Shown here piece after piece: positions 52,591 through 62,038 of a stretch of DNA of 64,000 nt. Origin of the DNA: Roseibium alexandrii DFL-11 (lineage in GTDB: Bacteria; Pseudomonadota; Alphaproteobacteria; Rhizobiales; Stappiaceae); the NCBI RefSeq assembly GCF_000158095.2, contig NZ_CM011002.1, positions 4,687,703 through 4,751,702 on the forward strand, in the 5' to 3' direction. The translations under genes and the position numbers were made by a program. The notes beneath the pieces were generated by a model. The model saw nothing but the letters and a program-made list of their open reading frames with translations, was not told the origin of the DNA and did not search any database. Position 1 is the first letter of the stretch. Each line of letters starts with the position of its first letter.

Positions 52591-55011
52591 TTAGTCGTGT
52601 GCACCAAGATCCTTGGCTGCCTGCCAGACACGCCAAGCATCATGCGGCATCTGGATATGCGTGGAGCCCAGGAATTGGAACGCATTGTTGACCGCATTGG
52701 AGAAGGCCGGAACGCCGCCGACATTCGGGCTTTCGCCCACGCCTTTGGCCCCAATTGGATGATGCGGGCTCGGGGTGACCGTGTGATCGGTTTCCCAATG
52801 CGGCGTTTCCACGGCGGTCGGCAGGAAGAAGTCCATGAACGATGCGCCCATAACATTGCCCATTTCATCGTAACGGATCTCCTGACCCATCGCGATGGCG
52901 AAGGCCTCAGTCAGACCACCATGGACCTGCCCCTCGATGATCATCGGGTTGATGCGTGTGCCGCAGTCGTCGAGGGCGTAGAACCGCCGGGTCTTGGCGA
53001 CCCCGGTATCGACATCAATGTCCATGACACAGAAGTACGCGCCAAACGGATAGGTCATGTTCGGCGGGTCGTAGTAGCTGACAGCCTCCAGACCCGGTTC
53101 CAGGTTCGGCGGCGGCGCGTTGTAGGCCGCCCAGGCGATTTCCTTCATGGACTTGCGCGCTTGCGGGTTCCCCTTGACCTGGAAGCCGTCAACGTCCCAT
53201 TCGAGATCGTACTCGGAGACTTCCAGCATATGGGCCGCGATCATCTGGGCCTTGTTGCGGATCTTGCGGGCAGCCAGGGCGATTGCCGCACCGGCCACCG
53301 GTGTCGACCGCGATCCGTAGGTGCCAAGGCCATAGGGGGCGGTGTCCGTGTTGCCTTCCTCGACCATGATGTCGTCGGCGGGAATGCCGATTTCGGTTGC
53401 GATGATCTGGGCCCAGGTCGTCTCGTGGCCCTGACCCTGGCTTTTGGTCCCCATGCGCGATATCACCGAGCCGGTCGGGTGAACCCGGATTTCCGCGCTG
53501 TCGAACATGGCGACACCCAGAATGTCGCAGTTCTTGGACGGGCCGGCACCGACGATCTCGGTGAAGAACGAAATGCCGATGCCCATGATCTCGCGGGTTT
53601 CGCCGCGCTGGAAGGCTTCCTGCTTGGCCTTTTGTTCCTCGCGCAGCTGGCGGTAGCCGATGGTGTCCATCGCCTTTTGCATCGCGGTGTGATAATCGCC
53701 GCTGTCATACTCCCAGCCAAGCGCGGACTGGTAGGGGAACTGGTCTTGTCTGACGAAGTTCTTGATGCGCAGATCCGCCGGGTCCATGTCTAGCTTCTGG
53801 GCGAGGACATCCATGGCACGCTCGATGCAGTAGGCGGCCTCCGTTACCCGGAACGAGCACCGATAGGCAACACCGCCCGGCGCCTTGTTGGTGTAAACGC
53901 CATCCACGGTCAGGTCGGCTGTTGGAAAATCATAAGACCCGGTGACGATGTTGAAGAAACCCGCCGGCCATTTGGACGGATCGGCGCAGGCATCAAAACC
54001 TCCATGATCGGCAAGCACATGGACTTTCAGCCCGGTCACCGTGCCGTCGGCCTTGGCGGCCAGTTCCGTAGTCATATGATAGTCGCGGGCAAAAGACGTG
54101 GTGGAGAGGTTCTCCATCCGGTCTTCAACCCATTTCACCGGCACGCCGGTCACGATCGAGGCGACGATCGAGCAGATATAACCCGGATAGGCGCCCACCT
54201 TGTTGCCGAAACCGCCGCCGATGTCCGGAGCGATCACATGGATCTTGTGCTCCGGAATGGTGGACAGCAGGGAGGCAACCGTACGGATCACATGCGGCGC
54301 CTGGAAGGTGCCCCACAGGGTCAATTCTCCCTTCACCTTGTCCATTGATGCCACGCACTGGCAGGTCTCCAGCGGGGACGGATGGGTCCGGTGATAGGAG
54401 ATCATTTCCTTGATGGTCACATCGGCTTCTGAAAACGCCTTGGCGGTTTCCTCGCTGTCACCGACATGCCACTTGAAGATGTGGTTGTGATGGTCGCGCG
54501 GGCCATGGGCACCTTCCATCTTGCCTTCCAGATCTTCGCGCAGGACCGGGGCATCCGGATCCATCGCCTTGAACGGGTCGATCAGGACGGGCAGTTCCTC
54601 ATAGTCCACTTCGACCAACTGGATGGCGTCATCGGCTATGTAGCGGTTTTCGGCGACAACAAAGGCCACTTCCTGGTTCTGATACAAAACCTTGCCGTCG
54701 GCCAGAACCATCTGCACGTCCCCGGCCAGCGTCGGCATCCAGGCAAGGTTGACGCCCTTCAGGTCCTCGGCGGTCAGCACCGCGATCACGCCCGGAATTT
54801 TCAACGCTTCGGTCGCGTCTATCTTGGTGATGCGGGCATGCGGATAAGGCGAGCGGACAAAGTCACCGAATACCATTCCCGGAAGCTTGATGTCATCGAC
54901 ATACTGTCCCTGGCCCTGAGTGAAGCGAACGTCTTCAACGCGTTTGCGCTTGCAGCCCATGCCTTCTAGGGCCGCTTCGCGCTGTTCGCGTGTCGGGGTT
55001 ATGTCGTTCAT
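52591..55011 (-). CDS. coxL: Carbon monoxide dehydrogenase large subunit, form I
   Basis: Molybdenum-copper CO dehydrogenase large subunit, 806 residues, xanthine oxidase family. The active-site loop is AYRCSFR at residues 382-388 (53848-53868), the form I signature. Cys385 is the expected copper ligand, so this is a true CO-oxidising enzyme rather than a form II relative. Molybdopterin contacts in [15 protein letters not shown] and [17 protein letters not shown]. Catalytic Glu expected in [13 protein letters not shown]. The ATG at 55011 overlaps the coxS stop by four bases. A longer frame to 55371 lies over coxS and is rejected. Confidence 0.96.
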   Translation of the reverse strand: MNDITPTREQREAALEGMGCKRKRVEDVRFTQGQGQYVDDIKLPGMVFGDFVRSPYPHARITKIDATEALKIPGVIAVLTAEDLKGVNLAWMPTLAGDVQMVLADGKVLYQNQEVAFVVAENRYIADDAIQLVEVDYEELPVLIDPFKAMDPDAPVLREDLEGKMEGAHGPRDHHNHIFKWHVGDSEETAKAFSEADVTIKEMISYHRTHPSPLETCQCVASMDKVKGELTLWGTFQAPHVIRTVASLLSTIPEHKIHVIAPDIGGGFGNKVGAYPGYICSIVASIVTGVPVKWVEDRMENLSTTSFARDYHMTTELAAKADGTVTGLKVHVLADHGGFDACADPSKWPAGFFNIVTGSYDFPTADLTVDGVYTNKAPGGVAYRCSFRVTEAAYCIERAMDVLAQKLDMDPADLRIKNFVRQDQFPYQSALGWEYDSGDYHTAMQKAMDTIGYRQLREEQKAKQEAFQRGETREIMGIGISFFTEIVGAGPSKNCDILGVAMFDSAEIRVHPTGSVISRMGTKSQGQGHETTWAQIIATEIGIPADDIMVEEGNTDTAPYGLGTYGSRSTPVAGAAIALAARKIRNKAQMIAAHMLEVSEYDLEWDVDGFQVKGNPQARKSMKEIAWAAYNAPPPNLEPGLEAVSYYDPPNMTYPFGAYFCVMDIDVDTGVAKTRRFYALDDCGTRINPMIIEGQVHGGLTEAFAIAMGQEIRYDEMGNVMGASFMDFFLPTAVETPHWETDHTVTPSPHHPIGAKGVGESPNVGGVPAFSNAVNNAFQFLGSTHIQMPHDAWRVWQAAKDLGAHD

Positions 55012-55517
55012 TCTGCAGCCTCCTGAAACTCGGTTCCGTTCAGCTTCGCCGCGGCGTACTGGATGGCCTTGACGATGTTCTGATAGCCGGTGCAGCGGCA
55101 CAAGTTGCCGGAGATCCCCATGCGGATCTCGTCCTCTGTCGGGTTGGGGTTCTCTTTCAAGAGCACATGGGCCCGCATGATCATGCCCGGCGTGCAATAG
55201 CCGCACTGCAGACCGTGCATCTGGCGAAAGCCTTCCTGAAGCGCGGACAAGGTGCCGTCGGCATTTGCCATGGCCTCGACCGTGGTCAGCTCCGCGTTGT
55301 TCGCCTGGACAGCAAAAACCGTGCAGGCCTTGACCGACATACCGTTCATCTCGATGGTGCATGCGCCGCAATGGGAGGTTTCACAGCCGATATGCGGACC
55401 GGTGATATCAAGGTCTTCCCGCAGGAAGTGGATCAGAAGCGTGCGCGGCTCCACGAAGCGCTGCACCTTCTTTCCGTTGACGGTCATAGTGACCGGGATT
55501 TGTTCAATATCGCTCAT
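55008..55517 (-). CDS. coxS: Carbon monoxide dehydrogenase small (iron-sulfur) subunit
   Basis: Two [2Fe-2S] clusters, 169 residues. Cluster II ligands are Cys45, Cys50, Cys53 and Cys65 ([14 protein letters not shown]...C). Cluster I ligands are Cys105, Cys108, Cys140 and Cys142 (QCGYCTPGM...CRC). It passes electrons from the Mo-Cu site to FAD on CoxM. 24 bases after coxM. Confidence 0.96.
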   Translation of the reverse strand: MSDIEQIPVTMTVNGKKVQRFVEPRTLLIHFLREDLDITGPHIGCETSHCGACTIEMNGMSVKACTVFAVQANNAELTTVEAMANADGTLSALQEGFRQMHGLQCGYCTPGMIMRAHVLLKENPNPTEDEIRMGISGNLCRCTGYQNIVKAIQYAAAKLNGTEFQEAAE

Positions 55518-55541
55518 TCGTTTTTTCTCCCTCGTCCCCGG

Positions 55542-56408
55542 TCAGCTGCTTGCGTGCTCTGCTGCGCGGGCCAGTGCGCGTTCCAGCATCACGCCTGCCA
55601 TTTTCGTGCGGTATTCGGCAGGACCACGTCCGTCAGATGCCGGTTCCGTGATGGCTTCTGCTGCTGCAACGGCTTCTTTCACAGTCTCTGGATCCAAAGC
55701 GGACCCTGTAAGGATCTCGCTCGCCTCAGCAGCGAAGAGCGGTGTGTCGGCCACATTGGTGAGTGCTATTGAGCAGGATGCAACGGTGCCGCCGTTCATT
55801 GTGAGGAGGACCGCTGCGGCGGCGGTGGCGTAGTCACCCACCTTGCGTTTCAGTTTTTCATAGGCATAGCCATGGCCCGTCGCCGGTGTCGGGATCCGAA
55901 CCGCGATCAGGATTTCTTCCGGCGCCAAGGCCGTAAAATATGCGGCCTCGTAAAACTCGCGCGCGGCTACTTCGCGGTCGCCGTCCGGACCACTCAGGAC
56001 ATAGCTTGCATTGAGGCATTGCATAAGCGCCGGCATGTCATTGCCCGGATCGCCGTTTGCGACGTTTCCGCCGAGAGTGCCGAGATACCGGATTTGAGGA
56101 TCGGCGATCAGCAAGGATGTTTCGCGAATGATTGGAAGTTTTGCGGCAAGGAGATCCGAACTGATCATCTCGTGCTGGGTCGTCATCGCTCCTATGATGA
56201 TCGTTTCGCCGTCTTCCGAGATGCCCTTTAGGCTCTCGACACCGCCAAGATCGATCAGATGTTCCGGCGCGGCCATGCGCAGCTTCATCATTGGGATCAG
56301 GCTGTGGCCTCCAGAAAGGGGCCGGGCTTCATCGCCGTGTTCGGCCAGGATCGCCACTGCTTCTTTAACAGTCGCTGGCCGGTGATATGTGAATTCACCT
56401 GGGATCAC
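55542..56408 (-). CDS. coxM: Carbon monoxide dehydrogenase medium (FAD) subunit
   Basis: FAD-binding subunit of 288 residues, the usual CoxM length. FAD contacts in LSGGHSLIPMMKLRMAAPEHLIDLG and TLGGNVANGDPGNDMP. The start is GTG at 56408 (product begins MIPGEFTYHRP), after a strong GGAGGAGAAAGAC. The longer frame to 56594 would cross the promoter. First gene of coxMSL. Confidence 0.94.
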   Translation of the reverse strand: MIPGEFTYHRPATVKEAVAILAEHGDEARPLSGGHSLIPMMKLRMAAPEHLIDLGGVESLKGISEDGETIIIGAMTTQHEMISSDLLAAKLPIIRETSLLIADPQIRYLGTLGGNVANGDPGNDMPALMQCLNASYVLSGPDGDREVAAREFYEAAYFTALAPEEILIAVRIPTPATGHGYAYEKLKRKVGDYATAAAAVLLTMNGGTVASCSIALTNVADTPLFAAEASEILTGSALDPETVKEAVAAAEAITEPASDGRGPAEYRTKMAGVMLERALARAAEHASS

Positions 56409-56832
56409 GTCTTTCTCCTCCCTCATGCAGCCAAATCGGTTGGGCGTTGGTCCGAGATCCGGACAGGCCCTTGCGTCTGAGTACGGCGCTCTCCAACGCG
56501 CCTCATTTGACGAAGAGCGTCGCAGTTGCTGCGGTGCACTCACAAGGAAACCTGCACAAATGACGCAGGGGTTTGCACGGAATACGTTTGTCATTTCACG
56601 AATTACGTCACTACTGCTGACGCTTATTATGAAAAAATCGATATTTTTAGATTTGGTGTAGGGTCACGTTAATCTGAAAATTCAGCTAGTTAATTGAGTT
56701 GAGTTTCTAATTTACCTGTGGCTGTGCAGCGAGAAGCCAGAAAAATGGCACGTTTCACGAAATGCGGCCTTTGCACGCTTTTGTTGCATTGCGTGCTCGG
56801 TGTTTTAGCGAAGGAAAAACCGATATCCGTGG
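56409..56832. other. coxM upstream region (424 bases without a gene)
   Basis: No open frame here has a ribosome site or plausible product. The left half leads into coxM. The middle (56576-56612) carries tandem repeats that fit a LytTR site. The 56630-56680 stretch is AT-rich and could hold the promoter or a regulator contact. A further TTTCACGAA (56753-56761), like the repeat at 56594-56602, lies closer to coxC. Confidence 0.7.
56583..56612. promoter_or_regulatory. Candidate LytTR-type operator for coxMSL
   Basis: TACGTTTGT (56583-56591) matches the published LytTR half-site consensus [TA][AC][CA]GTTN[AG][TG] at every position. TACGTCACT (56604-56612) matches seven of nine. Start-to-start distance is 21 bases (12-base spacer), the standard LytTR layout. 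A wider repeat, CACGGAATACGT and CACGAATTACGT (56576 and 56597), has the same 21-base period. A LytTR regulator is encoded just beyond. Confidence 0.68.
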
Positions 56833-58101
56833 TTATTGAGCGGGCGCTGGGTCAGGCACCGGTGTTTTGGTTTCTGACATCGTCGTGAGCTGGGATTTGA
56901 CACGGCTCCAGCGGGAGCGGCTGACTGGTACGGTCTGCCCGGCGTCGCCCTGTAGGACCAGAAGGCCGCCGTCACCGGACCTCTTGAAGGATGCCACCCG
57001 TGCCAGATTCACAATGTGGCTGCGATGGACCCTGTTAAAGGCTTTACTGTCCAGCTGACGCTCGGCCTCGCTTATGGACAAGGGGCAGAAATACTCTCGC
57101 GATCCGTCGAATAGCTTCGTGTAATGCGCGTCTGCATGGATGGCCACGATCTCTGTTGCAGCGATCTGCGCCTTCTGGCCGTCGTGTTCGATTGGCAGCA
57201 TTCTTTTTGCCGTCAATTTCTGCGAGCGGACGGGGGTGGCGGCGGACTGCAAACCATGGGCAGTGCGGTTGGAAATCTGCTCTTGCTTGGAAAAAGAGTT
57301 GGCTCTGGGTACTGCTTCAGCACTCGCAGCGCTCACTGGCGCTACAGTTTGGAGAATAAGATCATCATCGAAATGGGGAGCCTCATCCACTCTAAGAGGC
57401 TGTTCCGGGACAAGCTTGAGTAGAAAGAGGCCGGAGACCAGAAAAGACACACAGGAGACCAGAATGGCGAGGGTTCCCGGATTTAGGGCAGGAGCCAATG
57501 AGGGTGTTGGAGCTGCAATCGGTTCAACGGTCAGGCCAGCCATCGCAATGTAATGCATGGCAGAGATCGCAAGCGCCATCACGACCGCAGAAACAAACAT
57601 CGGCGGTCGTCGTCCGGGGCCGAACAAGAGCCAGAGTGCAAGGCCCGAGGCATTGAAAGCAATCAAAAAGCTGGCCAGCACATAAGCCGTGTCATGAGAC
57701 ATACTCAACGACAAATGTAGGGTATACATGCCCAAGTAATGCATCGTGCATATCCCGGCCCCCATGACAAAGGCAGCGATTCCAAGGCGAATGGGCGTCA
57801 GTTGCCTATTGCTGGCCGCAAACACGCCGATCCCAACAACAAGCACACAGACGAGGAACGAAAGAAGGGTCGGCAATACAAGGAAGTTTGTCACGACGGG
57901 CAGGCGGGCGGCGAGCATACCAACAAAATGCATCGACCAAATTGCCAGTGCGAGTGTGAACGCGGCTCCAGCCAACAACAGACGCCGACGGGGTTCTGTC
58001 GACGTGCGGACTTGGACGGCCAAACCCAAACCAACATAGCTGCCCTGAAATGCCATTATCAGGGAAAGCGCCACGAGCCAAGGCTCGTGCGTCACTGTCA
58101 T
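56833..58101 (-). CDS. coxC: MHYT-LytTR membrane regulator CoxC
   Basis: Regulator of 422 residues. The membrane part has seven or more helices with three MHYT-type motifs, MHFV (57-60), MHYL (120-123) and MHYI (182-185), thought to bind copper and sense small gases such as CO. The C-terminal 100 residues are a LytTR DNA-binding domain (IVAIHADAHYTKLFDGSREYFCPLSISEAERQL...FNRVHRSHIVNLARVASF...VPVSRSRWSRVK). The same architecture and position (before coxM) is that of CoxC/CoxH in Oligotropha. The ATG at 58101 follows GGGAGGACGCTCACA. Confidence 0.9.
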   Translation of the reverse strand: MTVTHEPWLVALSLIMAFQGSYVGLGLAVQVRTSTEPRRRLLLAGAAFTLALAIWSMHFVGMLAARLPVVTNFLVLPTLLSFLVCVLVVGIGVFAASNRQLTPIRLGIAAFVMGAGICTMHYLGMYTLHLSLSMSHDTAYVLASFLIAFNASGLALWLLFGPGRRPPMFVSAVVMALAISAMHYIAMAGLTVEPIAAPTPSLAPALNPGTLAILVSCVSFLVSGLFLLKLVPEQPLRVDEAPHFDDDLILQTVAPVSAASAEAVPRANSFSKQEQISNRTAHGLQSAATPVRSQKLTAKRMLPIEHDGQKAQIAATEIVAIHADAHYTKLFDGSREYFCPLSISEAERQLDSKAFNRVHRSHIVNLARVASFKRSGDGGLLVLQGDAGQTVPVSRSRWSRVKSQLTTMSETKTPVPDPAPAQ

Positions 58102-58200
58102 TGTGAGCGTCCTCCCACTCAACACCATTGTTAGATCGAAGCAGTGTCCTGGGTTCAGGATAGGTCAAGATTTGGCTCAGGCCAAGTTTCCAGTTTTTAA

Positions 58201-58250
58201 TGCAACTCATTCGCAATAAGCTTGACACTTGCGAATGAGTTGCAATATCA
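58201..58250 (+). promoter_or_regulatory. sit promoter with inverted pair of Mur/Fur-type boxes
   Basis: TGCAACTCATTCGCAA (58201-58216) and its exact reverse complement TTGCGAATGAGTTGCA (58229-58244) flank a TTGACA (58222-58227). A -10-like ATATCA sits at 58245-58250, 17 bases on. Each arm resembles rhizobial Mur/Fur boxes (TGCAA-N-T-N-ATT-N-GCA type). Manganese-bound Mur would shut off sitABCD. Confidence 0.75.
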
Positions 58251-58288
58251 CTTGCATCAGGATTAAACGCTACTTGTGTGAGGTTTCA

Positions 58289-59188
58289 GTGAAAAAGATT
58301 GCTTTGTTTGCTGCTGCGGCAGCGATCGCAATGGTATCCGGGCAGAGCGCTTGGGCAGAAGACAAGATGAAGGTCGTTACGACCTTTACTGTCATTGCCG
58401 ACATGGCCTCAAATGTTGCCGGTGATGCGGCCGAGGTGGTGTCCATCACCAAGCCCGGCGCTGAAATTCATGGGTATGAGCCGACGCCGCAGGACATCGT
58501 ACGGGCCTCCGATGCGGACCTAATCCTGTGGAACGGTATGAATCTGGAGCTTTGGTTTGAACAATTTCTGTCAAACCTCGGCGACATCCCGTCGGCGACA
58601 CTGACAGACGGCATTGATCCGATTTCCATCAGAAGCGGATCCTACGAGGGCAAGCCCAATCCCCACGCCTGGATGGGCCTCAACAACGCGCAGGTCTACA
58701 TCGATAACATTGCAGCTGCATTTTCCGCCCAAGATCCAGCCAATGCGGACGTCTACAAAAAGAACGCGGAAGCCTACAAAGAGCAGTTGCGCGGCGTGAT
58801 CGAACCGCTTCGTGAGACAATCGCACAAGTTCCGGAAGACAAGCGTTGGCTTGTGACTTGTGAAGGTGCCTTTAGTTATCTCGCGCGCGATTTCGGTATG
58901 AAGGAACTGTACTTGTGGCCGATGAATGCTGATCAGGTTGGAACACCGCAACAGGTCCGCTCGGTTATTGACGGCGTAAAAGAATACAACATTCCGGTCG
59001 TTTTCTGTGAAAGCACGGTAAATACAGCGCCTGCTGAACAGGTCGCGCGGGAGACTGGCGCGAGTTATGGTGGTGTGCTTTATGTTGATTCACTCAGCGA
59101 AGCCGACGGGCAGGTCCCGACCTATCTCGACCTTCTGCGGGTGACCTCAACGACGGTCGCTGAAGGGTTGGAAAGCGCGACCAACTGA
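58289..59188 (+). CDS. sitA: Manganese/iron ABC transporter, periplasmic receptor
   Basis: Cluster A-I (TroA/SitA/MntC-like) metal receptor, 299 residues, leader ending near SAWAED. Expected metal ligands: His in GAEIHGYEPTPQD, His in NPHAWMGLNN, Glu in VVFCESTVNT and Asp in YVDSLSEADG. The Glu and Asp fit the manganese/iron type rather than the zinc type (ZnuA, which uses a His-rich loop and three His). The start is GTG at 58289, after GTGAGGTTTCA. The earlier ATG (58229) sits in the promoter. Confidence 0.9.
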   Translation: MKKIALFAAAAAIAMVSGQSAWAEDKMKVVTTFTVIADMASNVAGDAAEVVSITKPGAEIHGYEPTPQDIVRASDADLILWNGMNLELWFEQFLSNLGDIPSATLTDGIDPISIRSGSYEGKPNPHAWMGLNNAQVYIDNIAAAFSAQDPANADVYKKNAEAYKEQLRGVIEPLRETIAQVPEDKRWLVTCEGAFSYLARDFGMKELYLWPMNADQVGTPQQVRSVIDGVKEYNIPVVFCESTVNTAPAEQVARETGASYGGVLYVDSLSEADGQVPTYLDLLRVTSTTVAEGLESATN

Positions 59189-59270
59189 TTTTTTTGCCGC
59201 TGCGTCTTTTGGTTTTGATGCCGCGGCTCTTCCCCGGCGGGCCGGATTTTGTAATGATTGGATTTGTTGA

Positions 59271-60170
59271 ATGTTGAAGGTCATCGAGGAGCCGGAGTTG
59301 GCATCGACAAGCATGGTGTCAGATATCGGGATCTCCGCAGAGGACGTGACCGTCACTTACCGCAATGGCCATACCGCACTTTGGAACGCCAGTTTTGAGA
59401 TCCCGCGCGGTACGGTCACCGCACTCGTCGGCGTCAACGGGGCCGGTAAGTCAACACTCTTCAAGGCAATCATGGGCTTTGTGCCAGCTGCCAAGGGAAC
59501 CATTCAACTTCTGGGCATGAGCGTCAAAGAAGCGCTTCGGAAAAACCTCGTCGCTTACGTACCGCAGTCAGAAGAAGTCGACTGGTCGTTTCCGGTGCTG
59601 GTTGAAGACGTTGTCATGATGGGCCGGTATGGTCACATGGGGTTCTTGCGCCGTCCCAAACAATCCGATCACGATGCTGTTGCCGAAGCGCTCAGCCGGG
59701 TTAACATGCAGGACTACCGGAAGCGTCAGATTGGTGAACTGTCTGGTGGTCAGCGCAAACGTGTGTTTCTTGCGCGAGCATTGGCACAAGACGGCCAAGT
59801 CATTCTGCTAGATGAACCGTTCACGGGCGTAGACGTCAAAACCGAGGAACAGATTATCGAACTCCTTGGAGAATTGCGGGCCGAGGGACGTGTGATGCTG
59901 GTCTCCACTCACAATCTCGGATCTGTACCTGAATTCTGTGACCGCACTGTTCTGGTAAAGGGAACGGTGCTGGCCTTTGGGCCCACTGAAACGACGTTCA
60001 CCCGCGAAAACCTGGAGCAGGCCTTTGGCGGTGTTCTCCGGCATTTCACCATCAGCGATCAGACGTTGCATACGGATGGGGATGACCGGAAGGTGACCAT
60101 CCTGACCGATGATGAACGCCCATTTGTTCAATATGGAGATGAAACGCAAACGGCCGAGAAACGGCCATGA
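59271..60170 (+). CDS. sitB: Manganese/iron ABC transporter, ATP-binding protein
   Basis: ATPase of 299 residues. Walker A GVNGAGKS at 54-61, Q-loop in VPQSEEVDW, signature LSGGQRKR, Walker B VILLDEP, switch His in LVSTHN. A 40-residue C-terminal extension follows the domain, common in SitB/MntB-type proteins. 82 bases after sitA and overlapping sitC by four. Confidence 0.93.
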   Translation: MLKVIEEPELASTSMVSDIGISAEDVTVTYRNGHTALWNASFEIPRGTVTALVGVNGAGKSTLFKAIMGFVPAAKGTIQLLGMSVKEALRKNLVAYVPQSEEVDWSFPVLVEDVVMMGRYGHMGFLRRPKQSDHDAVAEALSRVNMQDYRKRQIGELSGGQRKRVFLARALAQDGQVILLDEPFTGVDVKTEEQIIELLGELRAEGRVMLVSTHNLGSVPEFCDRTVLVKGTVLAFGPTETTFTRENLEQAFGGVLRHFTISDQTLHTDGDDRKVTILTDDERPFVQYGDETQTAEKRP

Positions 60171-61069
60171 TTGCCACTCTGCTTGAGCCCTTCAACTACG
60201 CCTATATGACCAACGCTATGTGGGTGTCCGCGCTTGTTGGTGGCGTTTGCGCATTTCTTTCTGCCTATCTCATGCTCAAGGGCTGGTCTTTGATTGGCGA
60301 TGCTCTTTCGCATTCTGTCGTGCCGGGTGTCGCTGGCGCTAATATCCTCGGGTTGCCGTTTGCTCTCGGGGCTTTCATTGCTGGCGGGCTTGCGGCTGGG
60401 GCCATGTTGTTCCTGTCGGAACGGTCCGGATTGAAAGTCGATGTGATCATCGGATTGATTTTCACTTCATTCTTCGGACTGGGTCTCTTCATTGTGTCAG
60501 TCAATCCTATGTCGGTGTCGATCCAGACCATCACCATGGGCAACATTCTGGCAATCACACCTGAAGACACACTTCAGCTTGCAATCATTGGATTTGTGTC
60601 GCTGGGTGTACTTTTGCTCAAGTGGAAAGACCTGATGGTCACGTTCTTTGACGAGAACCACGCGCGCACGATTGGTCTGCGGCCAGGACTCCTGAAGGCT
60701 GTGTTTTTCATACTGCTGTCTGCTTCCGTTGTGGCGGCCATGCAGACGGTTGGAGCCTTTCTAGTGATCGCTATGGTGGTCACGCCGGGTGCAACGGCGT
60801 ATCTTCTGTGTGACAGGTTCCCAAGACTTATCGCTCTGTCTGTGGTGATCGGATCCGTCACCAGTTTTTCCGGTGCCTATATAAGCTATTTTCTGGATGG
60901 AGCGACCGGCGGGATCATCGTTACACTGCAGACCTTGATCTTTCTTGTCGCCTTTCTCTTTGCGCCAAAACACGGCCTTTTGGCCGCGCGCCATAAAGCA
61001 TCAGAAGCGCTCCGCAACGGGCCTCCTGAGGCCGTGCTGCCAGGACCGCGCGGTGGAGGGCTTCAGTGA
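60167..61069 (+). CDS. sitC: Manganese/iron ABC transporter, permease 1
   Basis: Cluster 9-type metal permease of 300 residues with about eight helices. Landmarks [36 protein letters not shown] and [25 protein letters not shown] are typical of SitC/MntB. Overlaps sitB and sitD by four bases each, so sitBCD is translationally coupled. Confidence 0.92.
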   Translation: MIATLLEPFNYAYMTNAMWVSALVGGVCAFLSAYLMLKGWSLIGDALSHSVVPGVAGANILGLPFALGAFIAGGLAAGAMLFLSERSGLKVDVIIGLIFTSFFGLGLFIVSVNPMSVSIQTITMGNILAITPEDTLQLAIIGFVSLGVLLLKWKDLMVTFFDENHARTIGLRPGLLKAVFFILLSASVVAAMQTVGAFLVIAMVVTPGATAYLLCDRFPRLIALSVVIGSVTSFSGAYISYFLDGATGGIIVTLQTLIFLVAFLFAPKHGLLAARHKASEALRNGPPEAVLPGPRGGGLQ

Positions 61070-61935
61070 TGGATCTCGATTTTCTTCTTCTGCCGTTCAA
61101 ATTCCCATTCATGCAGAATGCGTTCCTGATCTGCGTTCTGGTTTCGATCCCGACCGCGCTCTTGTCCTGTTTTTTGGTCATGAAGGGATGGGCGCTGATG
61201 GGCGACGCTGTCAGTCATGCCGTTCTTCCCGGCATTGTGCTGGCATACATTGTTGGCCTTCCCTTGATCCTGGGTGCCTTTGCCGCCGGCATGGTGTGCG
61301 CTGTTGCAACTGGGTATCTTTCGAACAACAGCCGCGTGAAGCAGGACACCGTCATGGGCGTTGTCTTCTCCGGCATGTTCGGTCTTGGGATCGTTCTTTA
61401 TGTGGCCGTCGAAACCAACGCTCACCTTGACCACATTCTGTTTGGAAACATGCTTGGTGTTGGCAATCAGGACCTCTGGACCGCCGGCATCATCTCACTT
61501 GTTGTTGCAAGTGGTCTGGTTTTGAAATGGAAGGATCTCGTCCTTCACAGCTTTGACGCTGCGCAGGCACAGGCCTCCGGGCTGCCGGTCAATTGGCTTC
61601 ACTACGGTTTGCTGGCCGCACTGTCCCTGACAATCGTTGCGACCCTTTCGGCGACCGGGTTGATCCTCGCAATCGGTTTGGTGATTGCGCCGGGCGCGAT
61701 TGCTTTTTTGCTTGTGCGGAAATTCAGCACGATGCTCTGGGTGTCTGTTATCGTCTGCATGCTTTCCATGCTCGCCGGTACGTATTTGAGCTTCTTCATC
61801 GACAGTGCGCCGGCACCGACCATTGTCCTGATCCTGACAGCAGCGTTCATTGCTGCCTTCATCCGCCGGCAAATTGTTACGCGGCAGATGTCTTTGCGCA
61901 GGGTTGAGGATGATAGGACCCTTAAAGAGGTGTGA
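61066..61935 (+). CDS. sitD: Manganese/iron ABC transporter, permease 2
   Basis: Second permease of the same family, 289 residues, about eight helices. GWALMGDAVSHAVLPGIVLAYIVGLPLILGAFAAG and ATGLILAIGLVIAPGAIAFLLVRKF mirror the sitC landmarks. A heteromeric pair of permeases is characteristic of SitABCD, not of zinc systems. A bidirectional terminator follows. Confidence 0.92.
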   Translation: MMDLDFLLLPFKFPFMQNAFLICVLVSIPTALLSCFLVMKGWALMGDAVSHAVLPGIVLAYIVGLPLILGAFAAGMVCAVATGYLSNNSRVKQDTVMGVVFSGMFGLGIVLYVAVETNAHLDHILFGNMLGVGNQDLWTAGIISLVVASGLVLKWKDLVLHSFDAAQAQASGLPVNWLHYGLLAALSLTIVATLSATGLILAIGLVIAPGAIAFLLVRKFSTMLWVSVIVCMLSMLAGTYLSFFIDSAPAPTIVLILTAAFIAAFIRRQIVTRQMSLRRVEDDRTLKEV

Positions 61936-61982
61936 ATTTCATAACGTCTGTCTCCTTTGAAATCGTTCAGGAACTATGACGA

Positions 61983-62017
61983 AAAAAGCCGCCCCGAAGC
62001 ATTCGGGGCGGCTTTTT
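61983..62017. terminator. Bidirectional terminator between sitD and the metallo-hydrolase
   Basis: Sixteen-base perfect stem (61983-61998 with 62002-62017) including AAAAAGCC and GGCTTTTT ends and a GCA loop. It has T-runs on both strands, so it ends sitABCD and the convergent hydrolase gene. Confidence 0.94.
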
Positions 62018-62038
62018 AGTTTTGGTTTTTTGACCCGG

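Noticed and set aside
55012..55371. Upstream extension of the coxL frame
   Set aside because: It overlaps coxS entirely in another frame and reads as a basic, low-complexity leader. The ATG at 55011, coupled to the coxS stop, is the real start.
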